18,642 nucleotides of DNA, taken from assembly GCA_051877275.1 (NCBI GenBank), contig JBJEIS010000051.1, positions 1 through 18,642 on the forward strand, given 5' to 3'. The number at the start of each line of letters is the position of its first letter. The stretch's first letter is position 1. Below are positions 1-7,508 of the stretch, piece after piece. The DNA comes from RUG11462 sp051877275 (GTDB lineage Bacteria > Bacillota > Clostridia > Oscillospirales > Acutalibacteraceae). Both the position numbers and the translations under genes were made by a program. The notes beneath the pieces are model-generated. The model was not told the origin of the DNA, made no database searches, and saw nothing but the letters and a program-made list of their open reading frames with translations.

Positions 1-18
1 TAAAGGAAGGCGAAAATT

Positions 19-1488
19 ATGCCATTAAACAGCGGTAAATATGATGTGCTTATTTTAGGCTCGGGTGTATCGGGACTTTATGCGGCACTCAATCTTGATT
101 CAGATCTTGATGTCTTATTGATTTCTAAAGCGGAATTAAAATTATCTAATTCCTCTTTGGCACAAGGCGGTGTTGCCGCAGTACTTGATAAAGAACATGA
201 CAGCTTTGATCTGCATTTTGAAGATACGCTTATTGCAGGCAGACAGGCCAATGATAAACACGCAGTAAGAGTGCTTGTTGAAAACGGTCCTGATGATGTT
301 AGAAACATTTTAAATATGGGCGTCGATTTTGACAAAAAGCCTGACGGCTCGCTTCATATGACGCTTGAGGGCGGACATTCGCGCCATAGAATTGTTCATC
401 ACCGTGATTCAACGGGCGACGAAATGACTACCGTTTTGATTAATAAGGTTAAAGAAATGCCTAATGTTGAAATTCGTGAAAATGTGCTTTGCAGTGAGAT
501 TTTCCATGCGCCTGACGGATTTTTTGCAAATCTTTTGATAGACGGTGAGTATGTTTCGGTTTCGGCTTCATTTGTAATACTTGCAACCGGCGGTATCGGC
601 AGAGTTTATAAATATACGACAAATTCAAAAATCGCAACCGGCGACGGTATTCGTTTTGCTTATGAGCTCGGTGCAAAAATCAAGGACCTTGATTATATTC
701 AGTTTCACCCTACCGGGTTTGCCGGTGAAACATGCAGAGAGCGTTTTCTTATAAGTGAAGCGGTTAGAGGCGAGGGCGCTTATCTTCTTAACTGCAATAA
801 AGAGCGCTTTATGCACCGCTATGACGAAAGACTTGAGTTAGCCCCGCGTGATAAGGTTTCTCATTCAATAATTATGGAGAGCCGCCGAACAGGTTCGGAT
901 AAATTTTATCTTGATATTTCAAGGCTTGATTCAGACTTTTTGAAAGACCGTTTTCCGCTTATTTACGGCAGATGTTTAGAGGCGGGCATTGATATGACAA
1001 AAGAACCTATTCCTGTTTTCCCTTGCCACCATTATTTGATGGGCGGAATACAGGTTGACGATAATTCGTTTACGGGTATTTCAAGACTTTATGCGGTCGG
1101 CGAGTGTTCAAACACAGGGGTTCACGGCAAAAACCGACTTGCTTCAAACTCATTGCTTGAGGCGCTTGTTTTTTCAAAACGCGCCGCAAAAGAAATTAAC
1201 CGTCAGATTCATGACCCTAATTTTGTTGCGGTTCACGGAGCGCCGCCGCCGATTGTCAACGGCACAGCGCCGCTGCCGAAAGGTATTCGTACGCAGATTC
1301 GTGATATTATGCAAAAAGCGCATTTTGTAATACCTGATGCGAATGCCGCTGAAAAAGGACTTAAAATTATTGAACAAATCAGGCGCAGACTTGACAATGA
1401 TATTTTTGAAAAAACCGCAGATTATTGCGAGGCAAAATCACTTGCAACTGTTGCGGCAATTATACTCAGAGGAGCTTTGAACAGATGA
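19..1488 (+). CDS. nadB: L-aspartate oxidase (NadB)
   Basis: This cytoplasmic FAD enzyme oxidises L-aspartate to iminoaspartate, which quinolinate synthase (NadA) condenses to quinolinate for NAD. The 489-residue product opens with a dinucleotide-binding GSGVSG at residues 14-19, then SSLAQGG at 45-51. The succinate-dehydrogenase/fumarate-reductase family blocks follow: HPTG at 230-233, SEAVRGEG at 246-253, CHHYLMGG at 336-343, and the FAD-binding GECSNTGVHG block followed by ASNSLLE at about 361-381. A shortened C-terminal helical domain ends the protein, so it is somewhat shorter than E. coli NadB (about 540 residues). The ATG follows an AAGGAAGG ribosome binding site at 3-10. The first three bases of the window are TAA, so an upstream gene, plausibly nadA, probably ends there (inference). 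The TGA stop overlaps the nadC start. NadB rather than SdhA/FrdA is favoured by its size and by the adjacent nadC. Confidence 0.96.
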   Translation: MPLNSGKYDVLILGSGVSGLYAALNLDSDLDVLLISKAELKLSNSSLAQGGVAAVLDKEHDSFDLHFEDTLIAGRQANDKHAVRVLVENGPDDVRNILNMGVDFDKKPDGSLHMTLEGGHSRHRIVHHRDSTGDEMTTVLINKVKEMPNVEIRENVLCSEIFHAPDGFFANLLIDGEYVSVSASFVILATGGIGRVYKYTTNSKIATGDGIRFAYELGAKIKDLDYIQFHPTGFAGETCRERFLISEAVRGEGAYLLNCNKERFMHRYDERLELAPRDKVSHSIIMESRRTGSDKFYLDISRLDSDFLKDRFPLIYGRCLEAGIDMTKEPIPVFPCHHYLMGGIQVDDNSFTGISRLYAVGECSNTGVHGKNRLASNSLLEALVFSKRAAKEINRQIHDPNFVAVHGAPPPIVNGTAPLPKGIRTQIRDIMQKAHFVIPDANAAEKGLKIIEQIRRRLDNDIFEKTADYCEAKSLATVAAIILRGALNR

Positions 1489-2321
1489 AGTTATTACAGT
1501 TTTATGTAGACGAGCTTATCAAAACCGCGATTTCAGAGGATATTAATTATATTGATACGTCAGCGGATTTGGTTATTGATGAAGATGATATGACTACTGC
1601 TTATTTTGAGGCAAAAGCAGACGGAGTTTTATGCGGACTCGATGTGGCTTTGCGAGTTTTTGAACTTCTTGATAAAGATTTTAAGGCAAAGGTTTATAAA
1701 AAAGAAGGCGAAAAAATCAAAAAAGGCGATATTATTGCAGACCTTTCGGGTCATACAGTAATGCTTTTAAAGGGCGAACGCACCGCGCTTAACCTTTTAC
1801 AGCATATGTCGGGTATCGCAACTATGACAAACGCGGCGGTAACTCTCTGTGAGGGTACAAAAGCGAGCGTTGCCGATACAAGAAAAACTCTTCCGGGACT
1901 TCGTTCTATTCAGAAATATGCCGTAACTGTCGGCGGCGGAAGAAATCACCGCTACAACCTTTCTGACGCGGTTATGCTTAAAGATAATCATATTGACGCT
2001 TGCGGCTCAATTACTGGGGCGGTTGAAAAGTGCAGACAGCGCTTAGGACATATGGTCAAAATCGAGGTTGAAACCCGAAATCTTGACGAGGTAAAAGAAG
2101 CGTTGGATACGGGCGTAGAGGTTATTATGCTTGATAATATGGATTGTGAAACAATGGCTAAAGCAGTTGAAATGACAAACGGCAAAGCACTTCTTGAAGC
2201 CAGCGGTAATATTACTAATGAAACTATTGCGGCCGTTGCAAAAACAGGCGTTGATATTATTTCAATCGGCGCACTCACTCATTCGGTTAAAGCATTTGAT
2301 ATTTCAATGAAGATTAAATAG
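1485..2321 (+). CDS. nadC: Quinolinate phosphoribosyltransferase, decarboxylating (NadC)
   Basis: NadC converts quinolinate and PRPP to nicotinate mononucleotide, CO2 and pyrophosphate, the step after NadB/NadA. The 278-residue product has the expected order: an N-terminal alpha/beta sandwich with GERTALNLLQHMSGIAT (about residues 97-113), then the barrel signature DTRKTLPGLR (131-140), GGGRNHRYNLSDAVMLKDNH (150-169), EVETRN and VIMLDNMD, and finally EASGNI...DIISIGALTHS near the end. The active-site Arg, Lys and His positions of the family are visible in these blocks. I chose the ATG at 1485 because it follows a GGAG site at 1471-1474 and forms the ATGA overlap with the nadB stop. An in-frame start at 1425 would add 20 residues unlike any NadC. 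Translational coupling with nadB is likely. Confidence 0.97.
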   Translation: MKLLQFYVDELIKTAISEDINYIDTSADLVIDEDDMTTAYFEAKADGVLCGLDVALRVFELLDKDFKAKVYKKEGEKIKKGDIIADLSGHTVMLLKGERTALNLLQHMSGIATMTNAAVTLCEGTKASVADTRKTLPGLRSIQKYAVTVGGGRNHRYNLSDAVMLKDNHIDACGSITGAVEKCRQRLGHMVKIEVETRNLDEVKEALDTGVEVIMLDNMDCETMAKAVEMTNGKALLEASGNITNETIAAVAKTGVDIISIGALTHSVKAFDISMKIK

Positions 2322-2332
2322 GAGAAATTAAA

Positions 2333-2878
2333 ATGGATGTATTTTTTGAGCAGATTATAAGAAAAAAACCAAATACAGTTCAGTTGGTTATGAAAATTTT
2401 ATTTATTTTAGCGGCAATTGTACTTATTTTCTCACTTGTCTTATTTGCGGTTATAAATCTTGGTTATAATTCATTTTTAGCTCCTTTAAGCATTCTTGCC
2501 GCTTTCGGTGTGGGATTCGGCGCTTATTGGTACATAAAAAGAATGTATGTTGAATATGAATACTCGATAACAAACGGTGATTTTGATATCGACAGAATTT
2601 TGGGAAAATCAAAAAGAAGCAGAATTATTTCTACTAATTGTGCGGATTTTGAAGAGTTTGGAATTTATGACGCGGCTAAAAAAGAACAGCTTTCTCACCG
2701 GGAATTCGACTCAAAGGTTTTGGCGGCAAATTTAAAAGAAGAAGGACTTTATTACGCAGTTGTTAATCATAAAACCGCGGGTAGAGTGCTTATTGTTATC
2801 CAACCGAATGAGCGAATAGTTTCTGCTTTAAAAAAATTCATTCCGAGGACTGTGCAAAATGATGTTTTCGGGCATTGA
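2333..2878 (+). CDS. Uncharacterised two-TM membrane protein with a cytoplasmic PH-like C-terminal region
   Basis: I cannot assign a function. The 181-residue protein begins with a short charged segment, then has two hydrophobic helices at about residues 20-43 and 48-68, and a basic cytoplasmic-side stop (KRMYVEYEY). The remaining roughly 110 residues alternate beta-like strands (YSITNGDFDIDRI, then KSKRSRIIS), which reminds me of bacterial PH-like domains attached to membrane anchors. From memory it resembles a Clostridia-wide DUF family of small membrane proteins (possibly DUF6106), which I cannot verify here. The start has an AGGAGA site at 2320-2325, only a few bases past the nadC stop. 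The 3' end overlaps acpS by 20 bases, so it is almost certainly co-transcribed and perhaps translationally coupled with acpS. Confidence 0.82.
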   Translation: MDVFFEQIIRKKPNTVQLVMKILFILAAIVLIFSLVLFAVINLGYNSFLAPLSILAAFGVGFGAYWYIKRMYVEYEYSITNGDFDIDRILGKSKRSRIISTNCADFEEFGIYDAAKKEQLSHREFDSKVLAANLKEEGLYYAVVNHKTAGRVLIVIQPNERIVSALKKFIPRTVQNDVFGH

Positions 2879-3212
2879 TTTAGTTGAAATAAGCCGAATT
2901 GAAAAAGCAATGGAAAATCCTCGCTTTTTAGAAAAGTATTTCGGTGAAAACGAGATTTTAGAATTTGAAAAAAAAAATTATAAACCTGAAAGCGTAGCGG
3001 CGGCTTTTGCCGCAAAAGAGGCTTTTTCAAAAGTGCTTAAAACCGGGCTTTCGGGTTTTTCGCTTTCTGAGGTTGAGCTTTTGCATGAAAAAAACGGCGC
3101 GCCTTATTTATCGCTTTCGGGCAAAGCTCAAAAACTTGCAAAAGATTTACAGTTTACCGTCAGCATTACTCATACAAAGGATTTGGCGCAGGCTATTGTT
3201 ATAGGATATTGA
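2859..3212 (+). CDS. acpS: Holo-[acyl-carrier-protein] synthase (AcpS)
   Basis: AcpS transfers 4'-phosphopantetheine from CoA to a serine of apo-ACP, activating it for fatty acid synthesis. At 117 residues the protein is the normal length of this small trimeric cytoplasmic enzyme. It shows the first metal-binding motif GIDLVEISRIE, with Asp7 and Glu10, and the second motif AAAFAAKEAFSK, with Glu54 as the likely second metal ligand. It ends with the family's SITHTKDLAQAIVI strand (canonical SxSHxxxxAxAxV). The ATG at 2859 lies inside the previous gene, 10 bases after a GAGG site at 2845-2848. A second ATG follows immediately, so the exact start may shift by one codon. acpS is often placed among small clostridial housekeeping genes, and nothing here suggests a secondary-metabolite role. 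Confidence 0.95.
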   Translation: MMFSGIDLVEISRIEKAMENPRFLEKYFGENEILEFEKKNYKPESVAAAFAAKEAFSKVLKTGLSGFSLSEVELLHEKNGAPYLSLSGKAQKLAKDLQFTVSITHTKDLAQAIVIGY

Positions 3213-3229
3213 AAGAAAGGTGAGAAAAA

Positions 3230-3850
3230 ATGATAAAGTGGCTTTCAAATTTTTGGTATCACTATAAATTCAGAACCGTTATGTGTTTGATTCTTGCTGT
3301 TGTTGTGGGAATCGGCGTTTATGAGGCTGTTACAAGAGAAGATTATGATATGAAGGTTTATCTTTATATGAGCCAGGTTGTAAGCTCCGATGTTGAGTGT
3401 GCGCTTGAAGAGACTATTGAAGATTACTTCAGCAAAAACGGTGAGGAGAAAAATGTCTGCGTTATCAATTTTTCTTATGACCCTTATTCTGAAAACGGTG
3501 ATAACAAAACTTCATATGCGGCGGCGCTTGCAGGTGAGTTGCGAATGAAGAAAGATTTTCTGTTTATTACCGACAGCTACCGTTTTGAAGAGTTAAATAC
3601 AAACGAAGTTTTTGAAAATGTTTTTTCAAAACAGGATTATTTTGATAAGTATGATAATAAGGCTTTTTCAATTAAAGGCAGCGCTTTTGAAACCGATTTT
3701 ATTAAGAGTATGAATAAAAATAATGTTACGGTTTCAAAAATGCCTGAATTATTTGTTTCGCTTGTAAATGCGCCTGAAAAAGACAGTAAGAATTATCAGA
3801 ACTATATTTATGCCGAGGAATTAGCTAAATTAATTGTAAACAGCAAATAA
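3230..3850 (+). CDS. Uncharacterised membrane-anchored extracytoplasmic protein
   Basis: The function is unknown. The 206-residue product has a short aromatic and basic N-terminus (FWYHYKFRT, residues 8-16), one hydrophobic helix at about 16-34, and then about 170 mostly polar residues predicted to lie outside the membrane. The FWYHYK-type start occurs, from memory, in many uncharacterised clostridial single-pass proteins. The outer part has a strand-like DMKVYLYMS, an acidic helical stretch (about 54-68), a LRMKKDFLFITDSY core (about 104-117) and many Lys, Asp and Asn residues. There is no lipobox and no catalytic motif I recognise. It follows acpS by 17 bases with an AAAGGTGAG ribosome binding site, so it is the last gene of the nadB-to-acpS run. 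It could be a distant relative of extracellular solute-binding folds, but that is speculative. Confidence 0.8.
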   Translation: MIKWLSNFWYHYKFRTVMCLILAVVVGIGVYEAVTREDYDMKVYLYMSQVVSSDVECALEETIEDYFSKNGEEKNVCVINFSYDPYSENGDNKTSYAAALAGELRMKKDFLFITDSYRFEELNTNEVFENVFSKQDYFDKYDNKAFSIKGSAFETDFIKSMNKNNVTVSKMPELFVSLVNAPEKDSKNYQNYIYAEELAKLIVNSK

Positions 3851-3852
3851 TT

Positions 3853-3997
3853 TTTTTCATAGCACCAAATGAAAAATCCCTGAGTCATTGCCGTAAGCAA
3901 TGTCAGCTCCCTTTAGTGCAAGGGAGCCTCTGTGGGTATCAATGAGTGCATACGGATATATTAAGATATTGAGGGTGTAGCAAGAAATAATGCACCC
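3853..3997. repeat. Hairpin-rich non-coding element (possible interspersed repeat)
   Basis: This intergenic stretch carries four inverted repeats. The first is TTTTTCAT at 3853-3860 with ATGAAAAA at 3869-3876. The second is CATTGC (3886-3891) with GCAATG (3897-3902). The third is GCTCCCTT (3906-3913) with AAGGGAGC (3920-3927). The fourth is GGGTGTA (3973-3979) with TGCACCC (3991-3997), which has one G-T pair. The middle pair of adjacent hairpins, inside a frame resembling CCCTGAGTC...CAGCTCCCTT...AAGGGAGCC, looks like a double-hairpin repeat I remember from many Faecalibacterium/Ruminococcus-type genomes. That is recall, not a search. No T-run follows the hairpins, so they are poor intrinsic terminators for the upstream genes, although the first may help end transcription. 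No coding frame is convincing between 3851 and 4046. Confidence 0.5.
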
Positions 3998-4046
3998 AAC
4001 AAGACTAATTTGAAGTAATGAAAAATTGAGAAAGAGTGGTTAAAAA

Positions 4047-5588
4047 GTGTTTTCACAAGTGAACAGCATGGGAGTTTGGGGCATTGAAGCTTATAAAGTT
4101 TCGGTTGAAACAAATATTTCAACAGGTATGCCTTGTTTTGATATTGTCGGCTTGCCTGACGCTTCGGTCAGAGAGTCGCGCGAACGTGTGCGCTCGGCAA
4201 TTAAAAATAACGGCTTTAAATTCCCGGTTTCACGCATTGTTATAAACCTTGCTCCTGCCGATGTTAAGAAAGAAGGTTCGGTTTACGACCTGCCTATTCT
4301 TATAGGGGTATTACTTGCAAGCGGTGAGATTGATTGTGATATTTCCGACAGTATGTTTGTCGGCGAGCTTTCGCTTAAAGGTGAAATAAGACCGATAAAA
4401 GGATTGCTTTCAATGGCGGTAAAAGCTGAAGAATGCGGTATCAAAAAAATGTTTGTGCCTTGTGAAATAGCGGTGCAGGCGGCGGTGGTAGAAGGCATTG
4501 AAGTCTACCCTGTTCATAATGTCGCGCAGCTGATAAATCATTTAAAAGGCGAAAATTTGATAAAACCGGTAAGCGCGCCTAGCTTTAACGAGGCTTTAAA
4601 TTCAGCGGCGGCTGATAATCTTCTTGATTTTTGTGATGTCGCAGGACAGGAGTTTGCGAAATATGCCGCTGAAATTGCCTGCGCGGGAGGGCATAATTTA
4701 CTTCTTATCGGTCCTCCCGGTTCGGGTAAAAGTATGATTGCAAAACGTATTCCGACAATCCTACCTTCGCTTAGCTTTGAAGAGGCGATTAAAACCAGTG
4801 AAATTCATTCGGTTGCGGGCAATTTAAGCAATGATACGCCGATTATCACATCGCGACCGTTTCGCTCTCCGCATCATACTGTTTCAGCGGCGGCTCTTTC
4901 GGGCGGCGGTTCAAATCCCGCTCCCGGCGAGGTTTCGCTCGCACATAACGGTGTGTTGTTTCTTGATGAATTGCCTGAATTTCCGAAAAAATCTATGGAG
5001 GCTTTGCGCCAGCCGCTTGAGGACGGAAAAATTACAATTTCGCGTGTTTCGGGTACGGTTACATATCCTTGTCAGATAATGTTTGTTGCGGCAATGAATC
5101 CATGCCCTTGCGGTTATTTCGGCCATCCTACCAGAGAATGTACCTGTTCTGATACGGCAGTCAAAAATTATCTCGGAAAAATTTCGGGACCGCTGCTTGA
5201 CAGAATCGATATTCAAATTGAAGTTCCGCCTGTTCATTATGATGAATTGGTTTCTAAAGAAAAAAGCGAAAGCTCCGCAGAGATTCGTAAAAGAGTTGAG
5301 CGGGCAAGAAAAGTTCAGCTTGAGCGTTTTAAAAATGACGGTATTTTCTGCAATGCTCAAATGACATCGGCTATGCTGAAAAAATACTGCGAGTTAGATG
5401 ATGAAGCAAGCAGTTATTTGAAGCTTGGGTTTGAAAGGCTTGCGATGTCTGGCAGAGCCTATGACAGAATACTGAAGGTTTCAAGAACAATTGCCGATTT
5501 GGACTCAAGTGAGAATATATTGAAAAAGCATATTGCACAAGCTTTCAGACTTCGCAGTCTTGATAAAAAATACTGGAATAATATATAG
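4047..5588 (+). CDS. comM: YifB/ComM-family Mg-chelatase-like AAA+ ATPase
   Basis: ComM-type hexameric helicases support branch migration when incoming DNA is integrated during natural transformation; the role in Clostridia is less clear. The 513-residue protein is the usual length. It has an N-terminal Lon-protease-like (ChlI) domain with IVGLPDASVRESRERVRSAI (33-52) and INLAPAD...YDLPI (66-84). The AAA+ core has Walker A GPPGSGKS (222-229), RPFRSPHHT (270-278), Walker B VLFLDELPEF (303-312), NPCPCG (351-356) and the arginine finger in SGPLLDRIDI (380-389). A C-terminal helical domain follows. Four cysteines (353, 355, 365, 367) could form a metal site, as in many Gram-positive homologues. 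The GTG start is chosen because family similarity begins right there; the ribosome binding site (GAAAGAG, 4030-4036) is weak. No promoter was recognised upstream. Confidence 0.94.
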   Translation: MFSQVNSMGVWGIEAYKVSVETNISTGMPCFDIVGLPDASVRESRERVRSAIKNNGFKFPVSRIVINLAPADVKKEGSVYDLPILIGVLLASGEIDCDISDSMFVGELSLKGEIRPIKGLLSMAVKAEECGIKKMFVPCEIAVQAAVVEGIEVYPVHNVAQLINHLKGENLIKPVSAPSFNEALNSAAADNLLDFCDVAGQEFAKYAAEIACAGGHNLLLIGPPGSGKSMIAKRIPTILPSLSFEEAIKTSEIHSVAGNLSNDTPIITSRPFRSPHHTVSAAALSGGGSNPAPGEVSLAHNGVLFLDELPEFPKKSMEALRQPLEDGKITISRVSGTVTYPCQIMFVAAMNPCPCGYFGHPTRECTCSDTAVKNYLGKISGPLLDRIDIQIEVPPVHYDELVSKEKSESSAEIRKRVERARKVQLERFKNDGIFCNAQMTSAMLKKYCELDDEASSYLKLGFERLAMSGRAYDRILKVSRTIADLDSSENILKKHIAQAFRLRSLDKKYWNNI

Positions 5589-5672
5589 ATAAACTCTGTA
5601 TTTACAGGTGTCGAATAATGCAAAGAAAAGATTTGGCAAGTTGTATATAAAAAACAAAAAATATTGGTAAGA

Positions 5673-5691
5673 TTACACAAAAATTGTGTAA
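5673..5691. promoter_or_regulatory. 19-bp palindrome, putative operator
   Basis: The sequence TTACACAAAAATTGTGTAA is a perfect 8-bp inverted repeat (5673-5680 and 5684-5691) around a 3-base centre. It ends 15 bases before the -35 box of the promoter for the secreted FN3 protein, a position suited to a dimeric transcription factor. It could also fold as an RNA hairpin, but no T-run follows, so a terminator for comM is less likely. A weaker palindrome, CTGTATTTACAG, lies at 5596-5607. No regulator gene is adjacent, so the binding protein is unknown. Confidence 0.45.
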
Positions 5692-5706
5692 AGGGTTGTT
5701 TTAATG

Positions 5707-5735
5707 TTGAAAATCAAAAAGCTTTGTGCTATACT
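5707..5735 (+). promoter_or_regulatory. Sigma-A-type promoter of the secreted FN3 protein gene
   Basis: A TTGAAA -35 box (5707-5712) and a TATACT -10 box (5730-5735) are separated by exactly 17 bases. The predicted start of transcription near 5742 gives a leader of about 35 bases with the GGGAGG ribosome binding site. This placement also supports the ATG at 5779 as the true start, because the earlier in-frame ATG at 5704 lies upstream of the -35 box. Confidence 0.75.
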
Positions 5736-5778
5736 TACTATGCCAAAAAAAGAAAAAATTTATGGGAGGTTTCTGATT

Positions 5779-7458
5779 ATGAAATTAACAAAAAAAGCAA
5801 TTAGCATTGCTTTGGCAATCGTAATGGCAGTCAGCGCATTGGCTGTTACAACCATTACTTCTTTCGCCGAAGAAAGCGACTATGATGAAAATATCATTGT
5901 TTCTTATGACGAATTTATTAATGACTATTCTTATGGTACAGGTGCAACAGCAACTTGGCCAAGACAGTTAACTTTTAACCAGGATGGCTGGATGAGATTC
6001 CAGAGCAGAACTGCTGAGGAAGTTGCAGCAAAACCTGACGGTTCAGGCGAAGGCTACTATGAACAGCAGTGGCAGTACAGAGGAATTGCTACTCCTGAAT
6101 ATGATGAGCAGTTCCACAATGCAGTAGGTGCATCATTGGATAACGGAATGGGCTTTCGTATTTATCTTTATGTTAAAAGCGCAGAGCTTGCACTTGCTGA
6201 TGACACATATGATAAAAATGCATATGTAGAGTTGCAATGCTCTTTCAGAGTTAGATATGATTCAAATGAAGACGGAGTTCTTGATGCAACAGATGATGTA
6301 ATCAGCATTGCAGGTACACCTAGAACAAGCATCAATGGTAACTACGGTTTTAGATGGATTGATAACTTCTTCTCAACAATGGAATTGGCTGACGCAATTG
6401 ATGCCGGTCTCAGCTACAAGTTGGAAGAAATGAGCATCTTTGCACAGAACTATACCAATGAAAAATCTGATAAGAAAAACTCTAAAGGTCAGTATTTAGG
6501 TCTTGGTAACCTTGATGTTGTTATGTCACCTTGCTACACAAAGACTCTTCCTGGCTTTGATGATTACAACGGTGATAACATCGCAACATTTGATGCATCA
6601 ACTCAAATTGACTTTGACTCATTTACAAAAGGTTTAGATTTCAATACAAGTGACTGGACTTGGACTACCGAGAATGTTAATGATGTTGAAAAAACAAAAT
6701 ATCAACTCGGTAACATTAAGAGAGACGAGAATAATTATCCTATCAGAGCAAACGGAAGCATTTATAAACCAACTCCTGTAGGTTACAAAGCTCCTGCTGC
6801 TGATAAAATCACATGCAGCAATATTGCAGCTTCTAATGTTACAGAAACATCTATGACAGTTACATGGGATTCAAATGTTGAAGCAACAAACTATCAGATT
6901 AGAGTTTCAGATGCAGCAGGTAATACTGTATTAAATAAACAGACTACTGCAAAATCTTATGATGTTACCGGTCTTAGTGCTGCTACATCTTATAAAGTTG
7001 AAGTAAGAGCTTATAACGGTTCAGCTTGGGGTGACTTTGCATCAGCTACTTTAACTACACTCGGCGGCAGTGTAACACAGCCTTCAACTGCTCCTACAAC
7101 AAATGCTCCGGCTCCAACAACAAAAGCTCCTGCTGCTACTCCTACAACTGTAAAACCTGCAGCTGTAATGAGCACAAGCGCTAAACCTGTAGCTAAGCTT
7201 GCTAAAGGTAAAAAGATGATTACTGTTAAAATTAGCAAGAAAGTTGCTAATGCACAGGGTTATCAGATTCAGTATTCAACAAATAAGAAGTTTAAGAAAG
7301 CTAAAACAAAAACTTTAGCAGCTTCAAAATCTTCTTTGAAAATTAAAAAGTTGAAAGCTAAGACAAAATACTATGTAAGAGTAAGAGCTTATTCAACAGT
7401 AAACGGTCAAAAAGTTTACAGCAAATGGTCAAAAACTCTTAACACAAAAACAAAATAA
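5779..7458 (+). CDS. Secreted protein: unknown N-terminal domain, two FN3-like domains and a Pro/Thr linker
   Basis: This is probably an exported or cell-surface protein; the specific role is unknown. I chose the ATG at 5779, which follows GGGAGG at 5764-5769 and begins a typical Sec signal peptide (KLTKK, a hydrophobic core, cleavage probably after TSFA at residue 30). The 559 residues comprise an unfamiliar domain at about 31-335, an FN3 domain at about 341-428 (TVTWDSNVEATNYQIRV, then SYKVEVRAYN), a Thr/Pro/Ala-rich linker at about 431-468, and a second, very Lys-rich FN3-like domain at about 469-559. The unknown domain contains a single EF-hand/dockerin-like loop (DSNEDGVLDATDD, 161-173), but no second copy, so it is not a dockerin. 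No LPXTG or catalytic motif is visible. The basic C-terminus might hold the protein to anionic wall polymers (inference). Codon choice (many GCA, ACA, GCT) resembles the highly expressed BMP gene. Confidence 0.88.
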   Translation: MKLTKKAISIALAIVMAVSALAVTTITSFAEESDYDENIIVSYDEFINDYSYGTGATATWPRQLTFNQDGWMRFQSRTAEEVAAKPDGSGEGYYEQQWQYRGIATPEYDEQFHNAVGASLDNGMGFRIYLYVKSAELALADDTYDKNAYVELQCSFRVRYDSNEDGVLDATDDVISIAGTPRTSINGNYGFRWIDNFFSTMELADAIDAGLSYKLEEMSIFAQNYTNEKSDKKNSKGQYLGLGNLDVVMSPCYTKTLPGFDDYNGDNIATFDASTQIDFDSFTKGLDFNTSDWTWTTENVNDVEKTKYQLGNIKRDENNYPIRANGSIYKPTPVGYKAPAADKITCSNIAASNVTETSMTVTWDSNVEATNYQIRVSDAAGNTVLNKQTTAKSYDVTGLSAATSYKVEVRAYNGSAWGDFASATLTTLGGSVTQPSTAPTTNAPAPTTKAPAATPTTVKPAAVMSTSAKPVAKLAKGKKMITVKISKKVANAQGYQIQYSTNKKFKKAKTKTLAASKSSLKIKKLKAKTKYYVRVRAYSTVNGQKVYSKWSKTLNTKTK

Positions 7459-7474
7459 TTAATATTTGGTAATT

Positions 7475-7503
7475 AAAAAACCGCCCAAAAAGGGCGGTTT
7501 TTT
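7475..7503. terminator. Bidirectional intrinsic terminator between the FN3 gene and sigG
   Basis: The GC stem CCGCCC (7481-7486) and GGGCGG (7492-7497) has a five-A loop and is flanked by six A on the left and six T on the right. It therefore reads as a Rho-independent terminator on both strands. It sits between the convergent stop codons of the FN3 protein gene and sigG and can serve both. Confidence 0.93.
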
Positions 7504-7508
7504 GATGT

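Noticed and set aside
4911..5360. Long open frame antisense to comM (149 codons)
   Set aside because: It lies entirely inside a clearly real gene, has no ribosome binding site, and its basic, cysteine-containing low-quality protein looks like a codon-bias shadow.
5704..5778. Upstream in-frame ATG for the FN3 protein
   Set aside because: It would put the start upstream of the -35 box of the promoter and add 25 residues ahead of a perfect signal peptide; the ATG at 5779 has the ribosome binding site.
6259..6297. Dockerin domain in the secreted protein, suggesting a cellulosome component
   Set aside because: Only one calcium-loop-like motif is present. A dockerin needs two repeats with linking helices near a terminus, and none is found.
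7069..7182. Tandem DNA repeat in the FN3 gene
   Set aside because: The similar codons for Thr, Pro and Ala simply encode the low-complexity linker. There is no regular repeat unit.
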